Virus record (IMG/VR): IMGVR_UViG_3300006802_000383
Coordinates: 1-29,090 of that record
Length of the DNA: 29,090 nucleotides
Source: a virus
Strand: one strand, 5' to 3'
Shown here: positions 22,825 to 29,090 of the stretch, piece by piece
Position numbering within the stretch: the first letter of the stretch is position 1
How the letters are laid out: every line of letters begins with the position of its first letter
Made by a program: the position numbers and the translations under genes
The notes under the pieces: generated by a model
What the model saw: the letters and a program-made list of their open reading frames with translations, nothing else
Database searches by the model: none
What the model was told of the DNA's origin: nothing

Positions 22825-24195
22825 TTACAAACTAACCGCAATATCAACACCTGTCAAATTCACAACGGACGTGACTGAAACTTGAGTCGTAGACACGAAA
22901 ACAACCTTCAAATCAATTCGTTCACTGTTTGAATCCATGGCGGTCACGTGAACCAATTTTTCGCTTAAATTGTGGGTCAATGTCAACGCGGTGTTCGCGG
23001 TCAATGATTGATTCATGAACGCTTTTCGCAATTGGGACAATTTCAATGAAAATTCGCCCGCACTGTATGACAACAATTCGCCCGCGTCACTTGAAACACC
23101 GACATCGGCTTGAACGCGCGCGGTTGTATAGTACAAATTCGAAGAACCTTCGGACACCAAATCAGAATTCGCACTCAAAGCAAATTGACCCGTTCCCGAA
23201 TTGTATGACAAACCGGTTCCCGCGCTCAATGCTAAACGAGCTCTTTGATCGGTGAAATATACATTCGTCGCACCGGCCAATTCTTGAATGTCGTCGGTAT
23301 TCGCGTTCAATGAAAATTGTCCCGCACTATATGACAAACCGGTTCCCGCGCTCAAATAAGCGTCAACCAAAGAATCAGAATAGAATTTGTTTGTAGCACC
23401 CGCCAATTGTTGAATGTCGTCGGTATTCGCGTTCAAACTGAATTCACCGCCACCGTCCCATGACAAACCGGTTCCCGCGCTAAATTGACCAAACACATCA
23501 GCCAATTCAACAGAGAAAACACCCGTTCCCGAATTGTATTGCAACAATTGAACGTTCGGGCCTGTCACACTCGCAACACCCAAAGCACCGCGGGCGCGAC
23601 TATCTTGATAGAATAAATTCGACGAACCTTCGGAAATTTGATCCGATGTCGCGTTCAATTGGAATTGTCCCGCACTGTATGACAAACCGGTTCCCGCACT
23701 GAAAAAACCTTGTATTTCGGCTTGATCAGCGGTGAATTCGCCAGTTGATGAATTGTAATTGACACCGCTTGACGCACTCAACATGGCGCGTACTTGCGCG
23801 GTAGACAAACCACTGTTCACCAATTCCCAGTCACCCGCGTCCGCAGCGGTTCCCCCGTTGTGGATATAACATTCGGTAGGGGTCATCGATGTCAAAAATA
23901 CGATATCGCCTTCTTGAAAGTTAGAACCATCATACACATTATCCGCGAAATCGTCCAAATCGGTAGCGGTTGAATTGACTGTCACGTCGGTCACTGTCAA
24001 CGGCTTTAATTTCAATTTGTCGACGCCACCATCGGAAACCACTTCGGCATAATTCGCTGAATCGGGATGAATTCCGTTGATAACATTTCCATGCAAATAG
24101 CCACGTGTAATTAAATGTTCGTCGTGGTTTACTGTTCCTTTTTGTTTGGCTATCCCTTCAAAAATAATTTCGGGAGCTAAAAATCTTTGAGTCAT
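22825..24195 (-). CDS. Repetitive fibre-like structural protein, possible head fibre
   Basis: A 456-aa protein with five related blocks of about 42 residues containing SAGTGLSYSAGQFSLNA, then SDxIxEGSSNLYY or TDDIQELAGATN. This alternation is typical of phage fibre shafts that trimerise. The C-terminal domain (SLTANTALTLTHNLSEKLVH, VTAMDSNSERIDLKV and on) resembles the beta-sandwich tip of many fibres. It lies in the head cluster, between the scaffold and capsid genes, not in the tail cluster, so it may decorate the head or portal vertex, or bind a receptor. The start has TGAGGATAA. The AGC/GCT shortage is relaxed here as in the capsid gene. Confidence 0.7.
   Translation of the reverse strand: MTQRFLAPEIIFEGIAKQKGTVNHDEHLITRGYLHGNVINGIHPDSANYAEVVSDGGVDKLKLKPLTVTDVTVNSTATDLDDFADNVYDGSNFQEGDIVFLTSMTPTECYIHNGGTAADAGDWELVNSGLSTAQVRAMLSASSGVNYNSSTGEFTADQAEIQGFFSAGTGLSYSAGQFQLNATSDQISEGSSNLFYQDSRARGALGVASVTGPNVQLLQYNSGTGVFSVELADVFGQFSAGTGLSWDGGGEFSLNANTDDIQQLAGATNKFYSDSLVDAYLSAGTGLSYSAGQFSLNANTDDIQELAGATNVYFTDQRARLALSAGTGLSYNSGTGQFALSANSDLVSEGSSNLYYTTARVQADVGVSSDAGELLSYSAGEFSLKLSQLRKAFMNQSLTANTALTLTHNLSEKLVHVTAMDSNSERIDLKVVFVSTTQVSVTSVVNLTGVDIAVSL
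23207..23703 (-). repeat. Internal direct repeats of the fibre gene
   Basis: The 20-base word GACAAACCGGTTCCCGCGCT (plus strand; one variant has A for G near the end) starts at 23207, 23333, 23462 and 23681, at spacings of 126, 129 and 219 bases, all multiples of three. The repeats encode the GTGLS-type fibre blocks and could let the shaft change length by recombination. Confidence 0.8.
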
Positions 24196-24223
24196 GTTTT
24201 ATCCTCATATTGGTTGTTAAAAA

Positions 24224-24442
24224 TCATCGATAATATATCACACCCGATTCGGAATTGTTGAATTGGATTGTGAATGTATTGTCGTTGTTGTGTGTTATGT
24301 CACCAAAAACCACCGAACCACCGACGACAATCCACACCGCGGGGGGATACCCGAACCCATGATTGACTGAAATTGTCGTTTTGTTCAAAAATTCATGTGT
24401 GACAGGGACGCCCGCCCCGTCGCCAAATTTGAAAACCGCCAT
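24224..24442 (-). CDS. Small knob-like beta protein
   Basis: A 72-aa protein that looks like a free fibre-tip domain: TTISVNHGFGYPPAVWIVVG and NTFTIQFNNSESGVIYYR match the pattern H.lg..p.v.v.....N...I.F.....g.v. This resembles the C-terminus of the fibre-like protein downstream, so it may bind the same site or be an accessory tip. AAGGGG ribosome site; 9 bp separate it from the scaffold gene. Function is inference. Confidence 0.6.
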   Translation of the reverse strand: MAVFKFGDGAGVPVTHEFLNKTTISVNHGFGYPPAVWIVVGGSVVFGDITHNNDNTFTIQFNNSESGVIYYR

Positions 24443-24451
24443 GGGAACCCC

Positions 24452-25120
24452 TTATTTTTTACGTTGTGAATAAAAGGCCTCGCGAATCGCCTCGCGATTT
24501 TTCGAATAAAAATCGGGATTTGACGCACGTGACAAGATGTCCCCCGTCGGAATTCCAGATTGACGAACCCCGTTGTTTGATTGAATCATTGTCGGGGGTT
24601 GTTGGGGGATTGTTGGGTTCGGTTGTTGGGGAATGGACATCGGGACGTTTTCGGGGACGCCCGATGTCGGGGATTGTTCCGACGATGATGTCGGGGCGGG
24701 ATTGAAGAAAGGACGCAACAAGGCGGGCGCGTTTTCGGGATTCTTTGAAATTGATTCCATCCAGTCATTCAAACTGACTTGATCTTTTTTCGGACGGGAT
24801 GACATTTCGCGATCAAACGTCCATTCCACCGCGTCGCGAATTTGTGGGTCAATGATTCCATATTTTCCGATGGTGGAATGTCTTTCATATTGGGAACGGG
24901 CGGTCGACAATTCCCCCGTCAATTGGTCGATTTGACTGTTCAATTTTTCCACCAAACCCATGGATGATTTCGCCTCGTCAATTTGTTGTTGATACTGTTC
25001 GACACGTGTTTCCAATTCGCGATTTTTATCGGCATATTTTGATAATCGTGATGATATGATTTCGTCGACGGATGATTTTTCAATATATTCAATCCCTTCG
25101 ATCACTTTGATTTTTGACAT
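24452..25120 (-). CDS. Head scaffolding protein
   Basis: A 222-aa scaffold candidate between portal and capsid genes. Residues about 20-90 form a charged coiled coil (ENRELETRVEQ-type: NRELETRVEQYQQQIDEAKS). Residues about 140-190 are Pro/Ser/Gln-rich and disordered (SGVPENVPMSIPQQPNPTIP). The C-terminus is basic and helical (REAIREAFYSQRKK), the kind of tail that binds capsid protein in scaffolds. There is no protease motif, so it would leave the procapsid intact or be lost by host proteases. Strong CAGGGGGAC ribosome site. Confidence 0.72.
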   Translation of the reverse strand: MSKIKVIEGIEYIEKSSVDEIISSRLSKYADKNRELETRVEQYQQQIDEAKSSMGLVEKLNSQIDQLTGELSTARSQYERHSTIGKYGIIDPQIRDAVEWTFDREMSSRPKKDQVSLNDWMESISKNPENAPALLRPFFNPAPTSSSEQSPTSGVPENVPMSIPQQPNPTIPQQPPTMIQSNNGVRQSGIPTGDILSRASNPDFYSKNREAIREAFYSQRKK

Positions 25121-25132
25121 TATGTCCCCCTG

Positions 25133-26575
25133 TTATAGTTGAATGTTAATTTTTTGAATTTTTTGTAGTCGTTCAATTGCTTCGACCTCGTCTAGATCGG
25201 GATGTAAAATTTGTATAGCTTCAATTTTTGACATCAATCCCGCGTTCAATAGTGCGAGGATATGTTCGCGTTGACTTTTTGATTCCTCGGGTGATAATTC
25301 AATCGCATGATACTCGACACGATACCCCGATTCGGGGAAATCAGTATTGAAAAAACGATTCAAAATTTTCGCGCTAATTTCTAAAGTTTCCACATCACCA
25401 CGACGGAACGCGGGCGAATACTTTCTTTGACTTTCGCGAAGGGATGAACGCGAAATCGCGATTGCATATCCCGACCGCGGGTCACCTGTCATTTTCTGTA
25501 CGTCCGCCCCGTTGATTCCACCAGATGACGCGAGGCGTCGTTCGTATATGGTGATTGATTCCAACATTTTTTCGATATCCGCGCCCGCTTGAAATTGTCC
25601 GATTTGCGGTTGTTGTCCCGATTGCAAGTCGGGATCGGGATTGAACAACAAAATCGATGACGGATCGGTCGAAATCGCATTTCGTCGCGATTGCAAATTG
25701 TTATCAAACAAGTCCATCCCCGCGGGCATGGCTCCTAACATGTAGCGTTGAGGATGACTACAATTTTTTGAAAGGAACAGAAAGAACGAATACAATGTCG
25801 CGGCATTCAGCGACCCCGCGATCAATTCAGAATTATGAAACGCGTCAAACAATTCCCCCGTAATTTCCGCATGATAAATTGAATAGGGAATGAACGGGAT
25901 TCCGTTTGAATCAATATAGGGATACATGTCGCCCGATGTCGATTGACCGAGATATTTTTCTGTCACATCGTCAAGGATTTGACCATTTTGATCGATACAA
26001 TGAATTTCATATATTGGAAAATCGGGATCGCGCAAATCAAACGCGTCAATCGTCCATTCGTAATCTTTCGACAAATGACACCACCGAAGGCGGTATTCAT
26101 GCAACAAATGAGGACGGGACGGATCGCCCGCGGGGGATTCCGCATAAATCATATCGGGGGTGACAATTCGATATATCAACCCGTCGAATGTTTCATTGAT
26201 GTCGATCCGAAGAAAACATTCGCGTAATCCCAAAGTAAAAAATTGCACTCTTTGCATTAAAGGCCACAAACCCGCGTCATCGATGAAACCACCGCGACCG
26301 AGTAATTTGTCCGCTTGTCCTTCGTATAATGTTTGAACAGCGACGTCGGGCGGTTCTTGATACAAAGCACACAACGCCCCCGTCACTGATTTAAAAACAT
26401 TCGAGGACATATCGGGGACGCCCCATGTCGCTTGACGATCAATCGTGATATGATTTCCAATTTCCCGAACCAAATCATCATGCCATTGTCCACACAACAT
26501 GCGACGTCTTAGTGACGTATGGTTCCACCTTTTTTCGGTTTCGGTATCGGGGGCGACGGGTTTCATCGGGATCAT
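25133..26575 (-). CDS. Portal protein
   Basis: A 480-aa protein with the pattern of siphovirus portals: an N-terminal RMLCGQWHDDLVREIGNHI, the core VFKSVTGALCALYQEPPDV, and a C-terminal helical section with SGYAIAISRSSLRESQRKYS (the crown or stem region) followed by a charged barrel-like end (SPEESKSQREHILALLNAGL). It forms the dodecameric DNA entry ring, to which terminase docks. It lies directly after the large terminase, as expected, with TAGGAGAACA upstream. Confidence 0.87.
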   Translation of the reverse strand: MIPMKPVAPDTETEKRWNHTSLRRRMLCGQWHDDLVREIGNHITIDRQATWGVPDMSSNVFKSVTGALCALYQEPPDVAVQTLYEGQADKLLGRGGFIDDAGLWPLMQRVQFFTLGLRECFLRIDINETFDGLIYRIVTPDMIYAESPAGDPSRPHLLHEYRLRWCHLSKDYEWTIDAFDLRDPDFPIYEIHCIDQNGQILDDVTEKYLGQSTSGDMYPYIDSNGIPFIPYSIYHAEITGELFDAFHNSELIAGSLNAATLYSFFLFLSKNCSHPQRYMLGAMPAGMDLFDNNLQSRRNAISTDPSSILLFNPDPDLQSGQQPQIGQFQAGADIEKMLESITIYERRLASSGGINGADVQKMTGDPRSGYAIAISRSSLRESQRKYSPAFRRGDVETLEISAKILNRFFNTDFPESGYRVEYHAIELSPEESKSQREHILALLNAGLMSKIEAIQILHPDLDEVEAIERLQKIQKINIQL

Positions 26576-26584
26576 GTTGTTCTC

Positions 26585-27328
26585 CTATTTATTGATAAAT
26601 ACTTTCGATTGTTTGGGGGTTCGGTATTGCACATCGACAATCGGCATGGTCGCATATCGCAACGCGTCGACCGCATGTTTGTATGGTGAATTGGGATCCA
26701 TATAACCCGATTTTTTCATTGTCCACATCGTCAAGGACTTAATTAATCCCTTGCACGACGGAAAAATTTGAAACCTCGAATCGGACATCAATTCATGTAA
26801 AACACGCGTCCCATAATACACTGAATATTTAGGTTTGTAAGCGGTACGAATTCGAAATGGTAGTTTGTCGCGAGGATACCCCAAAACATGCGCGAATGCA
26901 CTTGTCAACATTTGATTCGACATTCGTCCCCCGTTGTTTGAACCACCATGGGCGCGGTCGCCCGTCCATCGATGGACATGCGCAATTTCCAGATCATTTC
27001 GACGCAACATGGCGATGATACCCTTCGCATGGACATCCGCACCAGCACCACTCGCGACATATTCATCAACACAATAAACAAGGGGACGCGATTGATCGGT
27101 GATGTCCACCGCGACCAAAATCGCGACTTGTGACGATACATCATGACCATGGTCAATACCAATCGACCAAACGAATTGACGCGGTTGTTCGACCCCGTTT
27201 TTGTCCCGATATGTCGCGGGCGGTTTCAAGTCTGAAATTAAATCCTTCGTGAAATTCTCAAAAATTCGCCCGTCGGGAATTCCCCCGTCCCAATCACCAT
27301 TAATTCGCGCCTCACGATCTAAAGGCAA
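26585..27328 (-). CDS. Large terminase, C-terminal nuclease part (after in-frame stop)
   Basis: The nuclease half of the packaging motor, an RNase H-like fold that cuts concatemeric DNA. Acidic metal ligands are visible in SIGIDHGHD (about residue 59), CVDEY (about 88), TGDRAHGG (about 124) and the C-terminal HAVDALRYA. This frame is continuous with the ATPase gene at 27344-28060: only a TAA and five codons (LSNSY) separate the two, and the whole would be a 491-aa terminase. The listed start is a TTG without a ribosome site, and no ATG occurs near the front. Probably a nonsense-mutated or readthrough C-terminus, not a free gene. Confidence 0.8.
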   Translation of the reverse strand: MPLDREARINGDWDGGIPDGRIFENFTKDLISDLKPPATYRDKNGVEQPRQFVWSIGIDHGHDVSSQVAILVAVDITDQSRPLVYCVDEYVASGAGADVHAKGIIAMLRRNDLEIAHVHRWTGDRAHGGSNNGGRMSNQMLTSAFAHVLGYPRDKLPFRIRTAYKPKYSVYYGTRVLHELMSDSRFQIFPSCKGLIKSLTMWTMKKSGYMDPNSPYKHAVDALRYATMPIVDVQYRTPKQSKVFINK

Positions 27329-27343
27329 ATAGGAATTCGACAG

Positions 27344-28060
27344 TTAATCAATTTCTTCTTGTGACATCATCGGGGATTTTAAACCAATTGGCCATGTGTT
27401 TTCGACTGTCAGTTTCCCCACGTGTTCCGAAATGACACCATCTTCAACCAATTTTTTGAGATAGTCAACGGGAACCCCGACGGGCGTCATGGTGATTCCG
27501 ATGGAACCTTTCGTTCGGGTCGTTCGTCCTAAAATTTCCCCGAAAATGTTCGCGGGCGGGGGTTCGTCAAGTAAAATCCAATCAACCGAACCACTAGCTA
27601 AACCAATCGTCCCGCGATTTCCCCCCGCTTGATTTGTGGTTTTGAACCTCAGAACCGACCCGTTTTTGAAACGCACAACAGGTGCGCCCGTCGCGCGATA
27701 CCCTTTTCCGTCAACGAATTCAACGTCGGGATGTAATTCGTGTTTGGGAACGTATTCATGAAATTTACACATGATGATTTTTGATTGTTCCCACGAATGA
27801 CAAATTATCCATGCCTCAATCGGTGGCGGGGGGACTTTTTTGAACGGATGTTTTCCCAGAAGGCGATAAACAGTTTCGACCGATCCGACAAGCGTTTTCC
27901 CGATTTGATTTCCTCCACGCAACATGACGATTTTATTCGTATCTTTTAGAAAAGCCAATTGAACGGCCGTCGGACAAAAGAACCGCAACGGATCGCGTTC
28001 AGCTTCGTCAGATAGTCGCATGGTATTTTTCGCGATGGTACGAAGGGACGATAAATTCAT
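27344..28060 (-). CDS. Large terminase, N-terminal ATPase part
   Basis: The ATPase domain (238 aa) that powers DNA packaging. It has Walker A GGNQIGKT at 49-56, Walker B WILLDEP at about 161-167 with catalytic Glu166, and the coupling motif GITMTP at about 188-193. The frame ends in TAA right after ...SQEEID and resumes as LSNSYLPLDREARINGDW, which is how an intact terminase reads at the ATPase-nuclease border. The start overlaps the HTH gene stop by ATGA. Alone, this part could hydrolyse ATP but not cut DNA. Confidence 0.85.
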   Translation of the reverse strand: MNLSSLRTIAKNTMRLSDEAERDPLRFFCPTAVQLAFLKDTNKIVMLRGGNQIGKTLVGSVETVYRLLGKHPFKKVPPPPIEAWIICHSWEQSKIIMCKFHEYVPKHELHPDVEFVDGKGYRATGAPVVRFKNGSVLRFKTTNQAGGNRGTIGLASGSVDWILLDEPPPANIFGEILGRTTRTKGSIGITMTPVGVPVDYLKKLVEDGVISEHVGKLTVENTWPIGLKSPMMSQEEID

Positions 28061-28317
28061 TTCACTAAAATCCTAATGATTTCACACATCACATCGGGAC
28101 GGGGACGTTTTTCAAGTTTGGAAAACAATGTCGCCACCGCAACCAAATAATGATATGACGGGTCGACTTTTCCCGTTAGATAGTTTCGAGTAGTCAAATA
28201 ACCATATCCGATTTTATCATTGAAATGTTTTAGTTTCATGTCATGTTTGATCAAACGGGACGCGACCCATTCACCGAATTCCGTTTTGATATATCGTTCG
28301 ATTGTATATGGTTTCAT
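28057..28317 (-). CDS. Small HTH-like protein between the terminase subunits
   Basis: An 86-aa protein that resembles the Cro-like HTH proteins at 3527 and 6120: FGEWVASRLIKHDMKLKHFN, then a helix-turn-helix-like IGYGYLTTRNYLTGKVDPSYHYL. It overlaps both neighbours by ATGA, so it is made with the terminase subunits. It could bind DNA near the packaging site or regulate late genes; either is inference. AGGGGGAAA ribosome site. Confidence 0.65.
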   Translation of the reverse strand: MKPYTIERYIKTEFGEWVASRLIKHDMKLKHFNDKIGYGYLTTRNYLTGKVDPSYHYLVAVATLFSKLEKRPRPDVMCEIIRILVK

Positions 28318-28862
28318 TTTTCCCCCTGTTTGAATGGAATAACATTAGAGTAATCGACGGACAACACATCGATCAATTTCTCTTTCAAAATCGGGGGTAG
28401 TCCATTAACCGCGATAGCGATTGTTTGAAAGATTTCATCGGGATCGGTCATCCCGTCCATTTCTTCAAGCTCACGACGCATGGCGGTGATTTCGTCATGT
28501 GTTTGGATATGCAATCGATGTAATTGGGGCAATACTTGAACCGATCCACGAAGGCGCGTCGAAATAATATCCCCCGCGATTTCGACCAATTTCGCCCGTC
28601 GGAATTGAAGGGGGTCATCGATGATTGATGTTCCGTTCGTTTGTTCCACATTTGAGGACGGGACAATTCCCCCGCTCGAATCTCTTTGTTCGGGCGGGAT
28701 GTTAATTTTGTTGTCCTCGTTGACGATACGTTTGATCGTTGTGTGACTACATCCAAATTTTTCACCCAATTGACGATAACTATAATTGCCTGTTCGGTAT
28801 AAATTCAACACCTCGGATCGTTCGTTCGGTGACAAGTGTGATTTTTTTTGTGATTTTCCCAT
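28314..28862 (-). CDS. Terminase small subunit candidate
   Basis: A 182-aa protein that probably recognises phage DNA for packaging. The first 50 residues form a helix-turn-helix: SPNERSEVLNLYRTGNYSYR, then QLGEKFGCSHTTIKRIVNE. After a disordered Ser/Asn-rich linker, the second half is helical (AKLVEIAGDIISTRLRGSVQ and on), as expected of an oligomerisation core, and the tail is basic. Position directly upstream of the large terminase genes supports the call. It is the first gene of late operon A. Ribosome site is weak (AAAGAATC). Confidence 0.75.
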   Translation of the reverse strand: MGKSQKKSHLSPNERSEVLNLYRTGNYSYRQLGEKFGCSHTTIKRIVNEDNKINIPPEQRDSSGGIVPSSNVEQTNGTSIIDDPLQFRRAKLVEIAGDIISTRLRGSVQVLPQLHRLHIQTHDEITAMRRELEEMDGMTDPDEIFQTIAIAVNGLPPILKEKLIDVLSVDYSNVIPFKQGEK

Positions 28863-29019
28863 GATTCTTTATGTATCCCCATTTTTTCGGGCTTGTATAC
28901 GTTTTTTTAACCCATAGGACGCGAGGACAAACCGCGCGACGAATTCCGAAAATCGGATCGACGTGAGGGGGTCAAATTTGCGTTTCCTTGCGTTGTAAAG
29001 TTTTGTATATGTCATAACC

Positions 29020-29038
29020 CTATTTTGATTTGAAAGTT
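29020..29038 (-). promoter_or_regulatory. Shared element, copy before the terminase operon
   Basis: Plus-strand CTATTTTGATTTGAAAGTT (19 bases) matches CTATTTTGATATGTAAAGTT at 7851-7870 with one substitution and one missing base. The other copy overlaps the early leftward promoter. Two copies upstream of the two main transcription units suggest a shared regulator site or promoter part. Confidence 0.55.
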
Positions 29039-29080
29039 TATGGAACGAAATATATGACGATTTCGAGAAAAAAGGTTGTG

Positions 29081-29090
29081 GTCAATCCAC
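29081..29090. repeat. 10-base terminal identity (right copy)
   Basis: GTCAATCCAC, identical to bases 1-10. Joined to the left end it gives a continuous circle; the leftward CCTTTTTT just beside it (29067-29074, complement strand) could help end the early methyltransferase transcript. Confidence 0.65.

Larger units (their letters stand above)
28863..29090 (-). promoter_or_regulatory. Control region upstream of the terminase operon
   Basis: This 228-base gap should hold the promoter of late operon A and perhaps the packaging site. I see no perfect sigma70 promoter. Leftward features are TTATGACATATAC (29018-29006), TTTACA (28999-28994) and TTTGACC (28976-28970), plus a short inverted repeat (TCCGA/TCGGA) near 28945-28957 in a GC-richer stretch. 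The 29020-29038 element matches the early promoter region. Confidence 0.45.

Noticed and set aside
23207-23703. Regular repeats considered as a CRISPR array
   Set aside because: The spacing is a multiple of three, the repeats are in frame and encode a fibre shaft; no unique 30-40 base spacers or leader.
1-29090. Integrase, attachment sites or CI-type repressor
   Set aside because: No tyrosine or serine recombinase motifs and no repressor with a peptidase domain are present, so I do not call a temperate module.
1-29090. Suppressor or other tRNA genes that could explain the TAA in the terminase
   Set aside because: No cloverleaf-like sequence was recognised by eye in the intergenic gaps; a tRNA search program would settle this.

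Overview
The window looks like the complete or nearly complete genome of a small tailed phage (about 29 kb, siphovirus type). It carries a full head, packaging, tail and lysis gene set, a small replication module and phage-borne DNA methyltransferases. I see no tRNA, rRNA, integrase, CRISPR array or transposon. The first and last 10 bases are identical (GTCAATCCAC), so the record is probably a circular assembly or one with a short terminal overlap. The host cannot be named from the sequence. The AT-rich sigma70-like promoters and the single-domain amidase fit a bacterial, perhaps Gram-negative, host. With no integrase and no protease-type repressor, a lytic life style is likely but not proven.

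Layout: nearly everything reads leftward (minus strand) in tightly packed, often ATGA-overlapping genes. (1) Early/replication operon, 7794 down to 2. It starts from a good sigma70-like promoter at 7840-7867 and holds small ORFan genes, a Cro-like HTH gene, a 760-aa primase-helicase (RepB-like primase plus VirE-type ATPase) and a second HTH gene. A strong terminator (3467-3499) and a GGGAC-rich tandem-repeat region (3165-3526, possible origin or operator) follow. Beyond it lie a small conserved gene, a RusA-like resolvase, a third HTH protein, three small ORFans, a C5-cytosine methyltransferase and an MT-A70 adenine methyltransferase. (2) A rightward DEDDh exonuclease gene (7954-8532) is divergent from this operon and has its own promoter. 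(3) Late operon A, 28862 down to 22825: small terminase, an HTH gene, large terminase interrupted by an in-frame TAA, portal, scaffold, a small knob-like protein and a repetitive fibre-like protein, closed by a bidirectional terminator (22777-22805). (4) A lone rightward gene (22442-22756) sits between the two late operons like a moron. (5) Late operon B, 22219 down to 8522: major capsid protein, head-completion genes, tail terminator, major tail protein, tail assembly chaperones with a canonical -1 frameshift site, a further tail-module gene, tape measure, a sialidase-like tail-tip protein, a hub-like protein, amidase endolysin, two small lysis-region proteins and a second MT-A70 methyltransferase.

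How it works together: the early operon would replicate and methylate the DNA, probably as protection from host restriction. The exonuclease and RusA-like enzyme process DNA, terminase packages it, and the structural cassette builds a head and a long flexible tail whose length is set by the tape measure. A near-identical 19-20 bp element lies upstream of both the early operon and the terminase operon and may coordinate them.

The points most worth a second look are the stop codon inside the large terminase gene, the frameshift in the tail chaperone genes, the helically phased GGGAC repeats beside the replication genes, the fibre-like genes inside the head cassette, and a strong shortage of AGC/GCT trinucleotides that is relaxed in the capsid and fibre genes.
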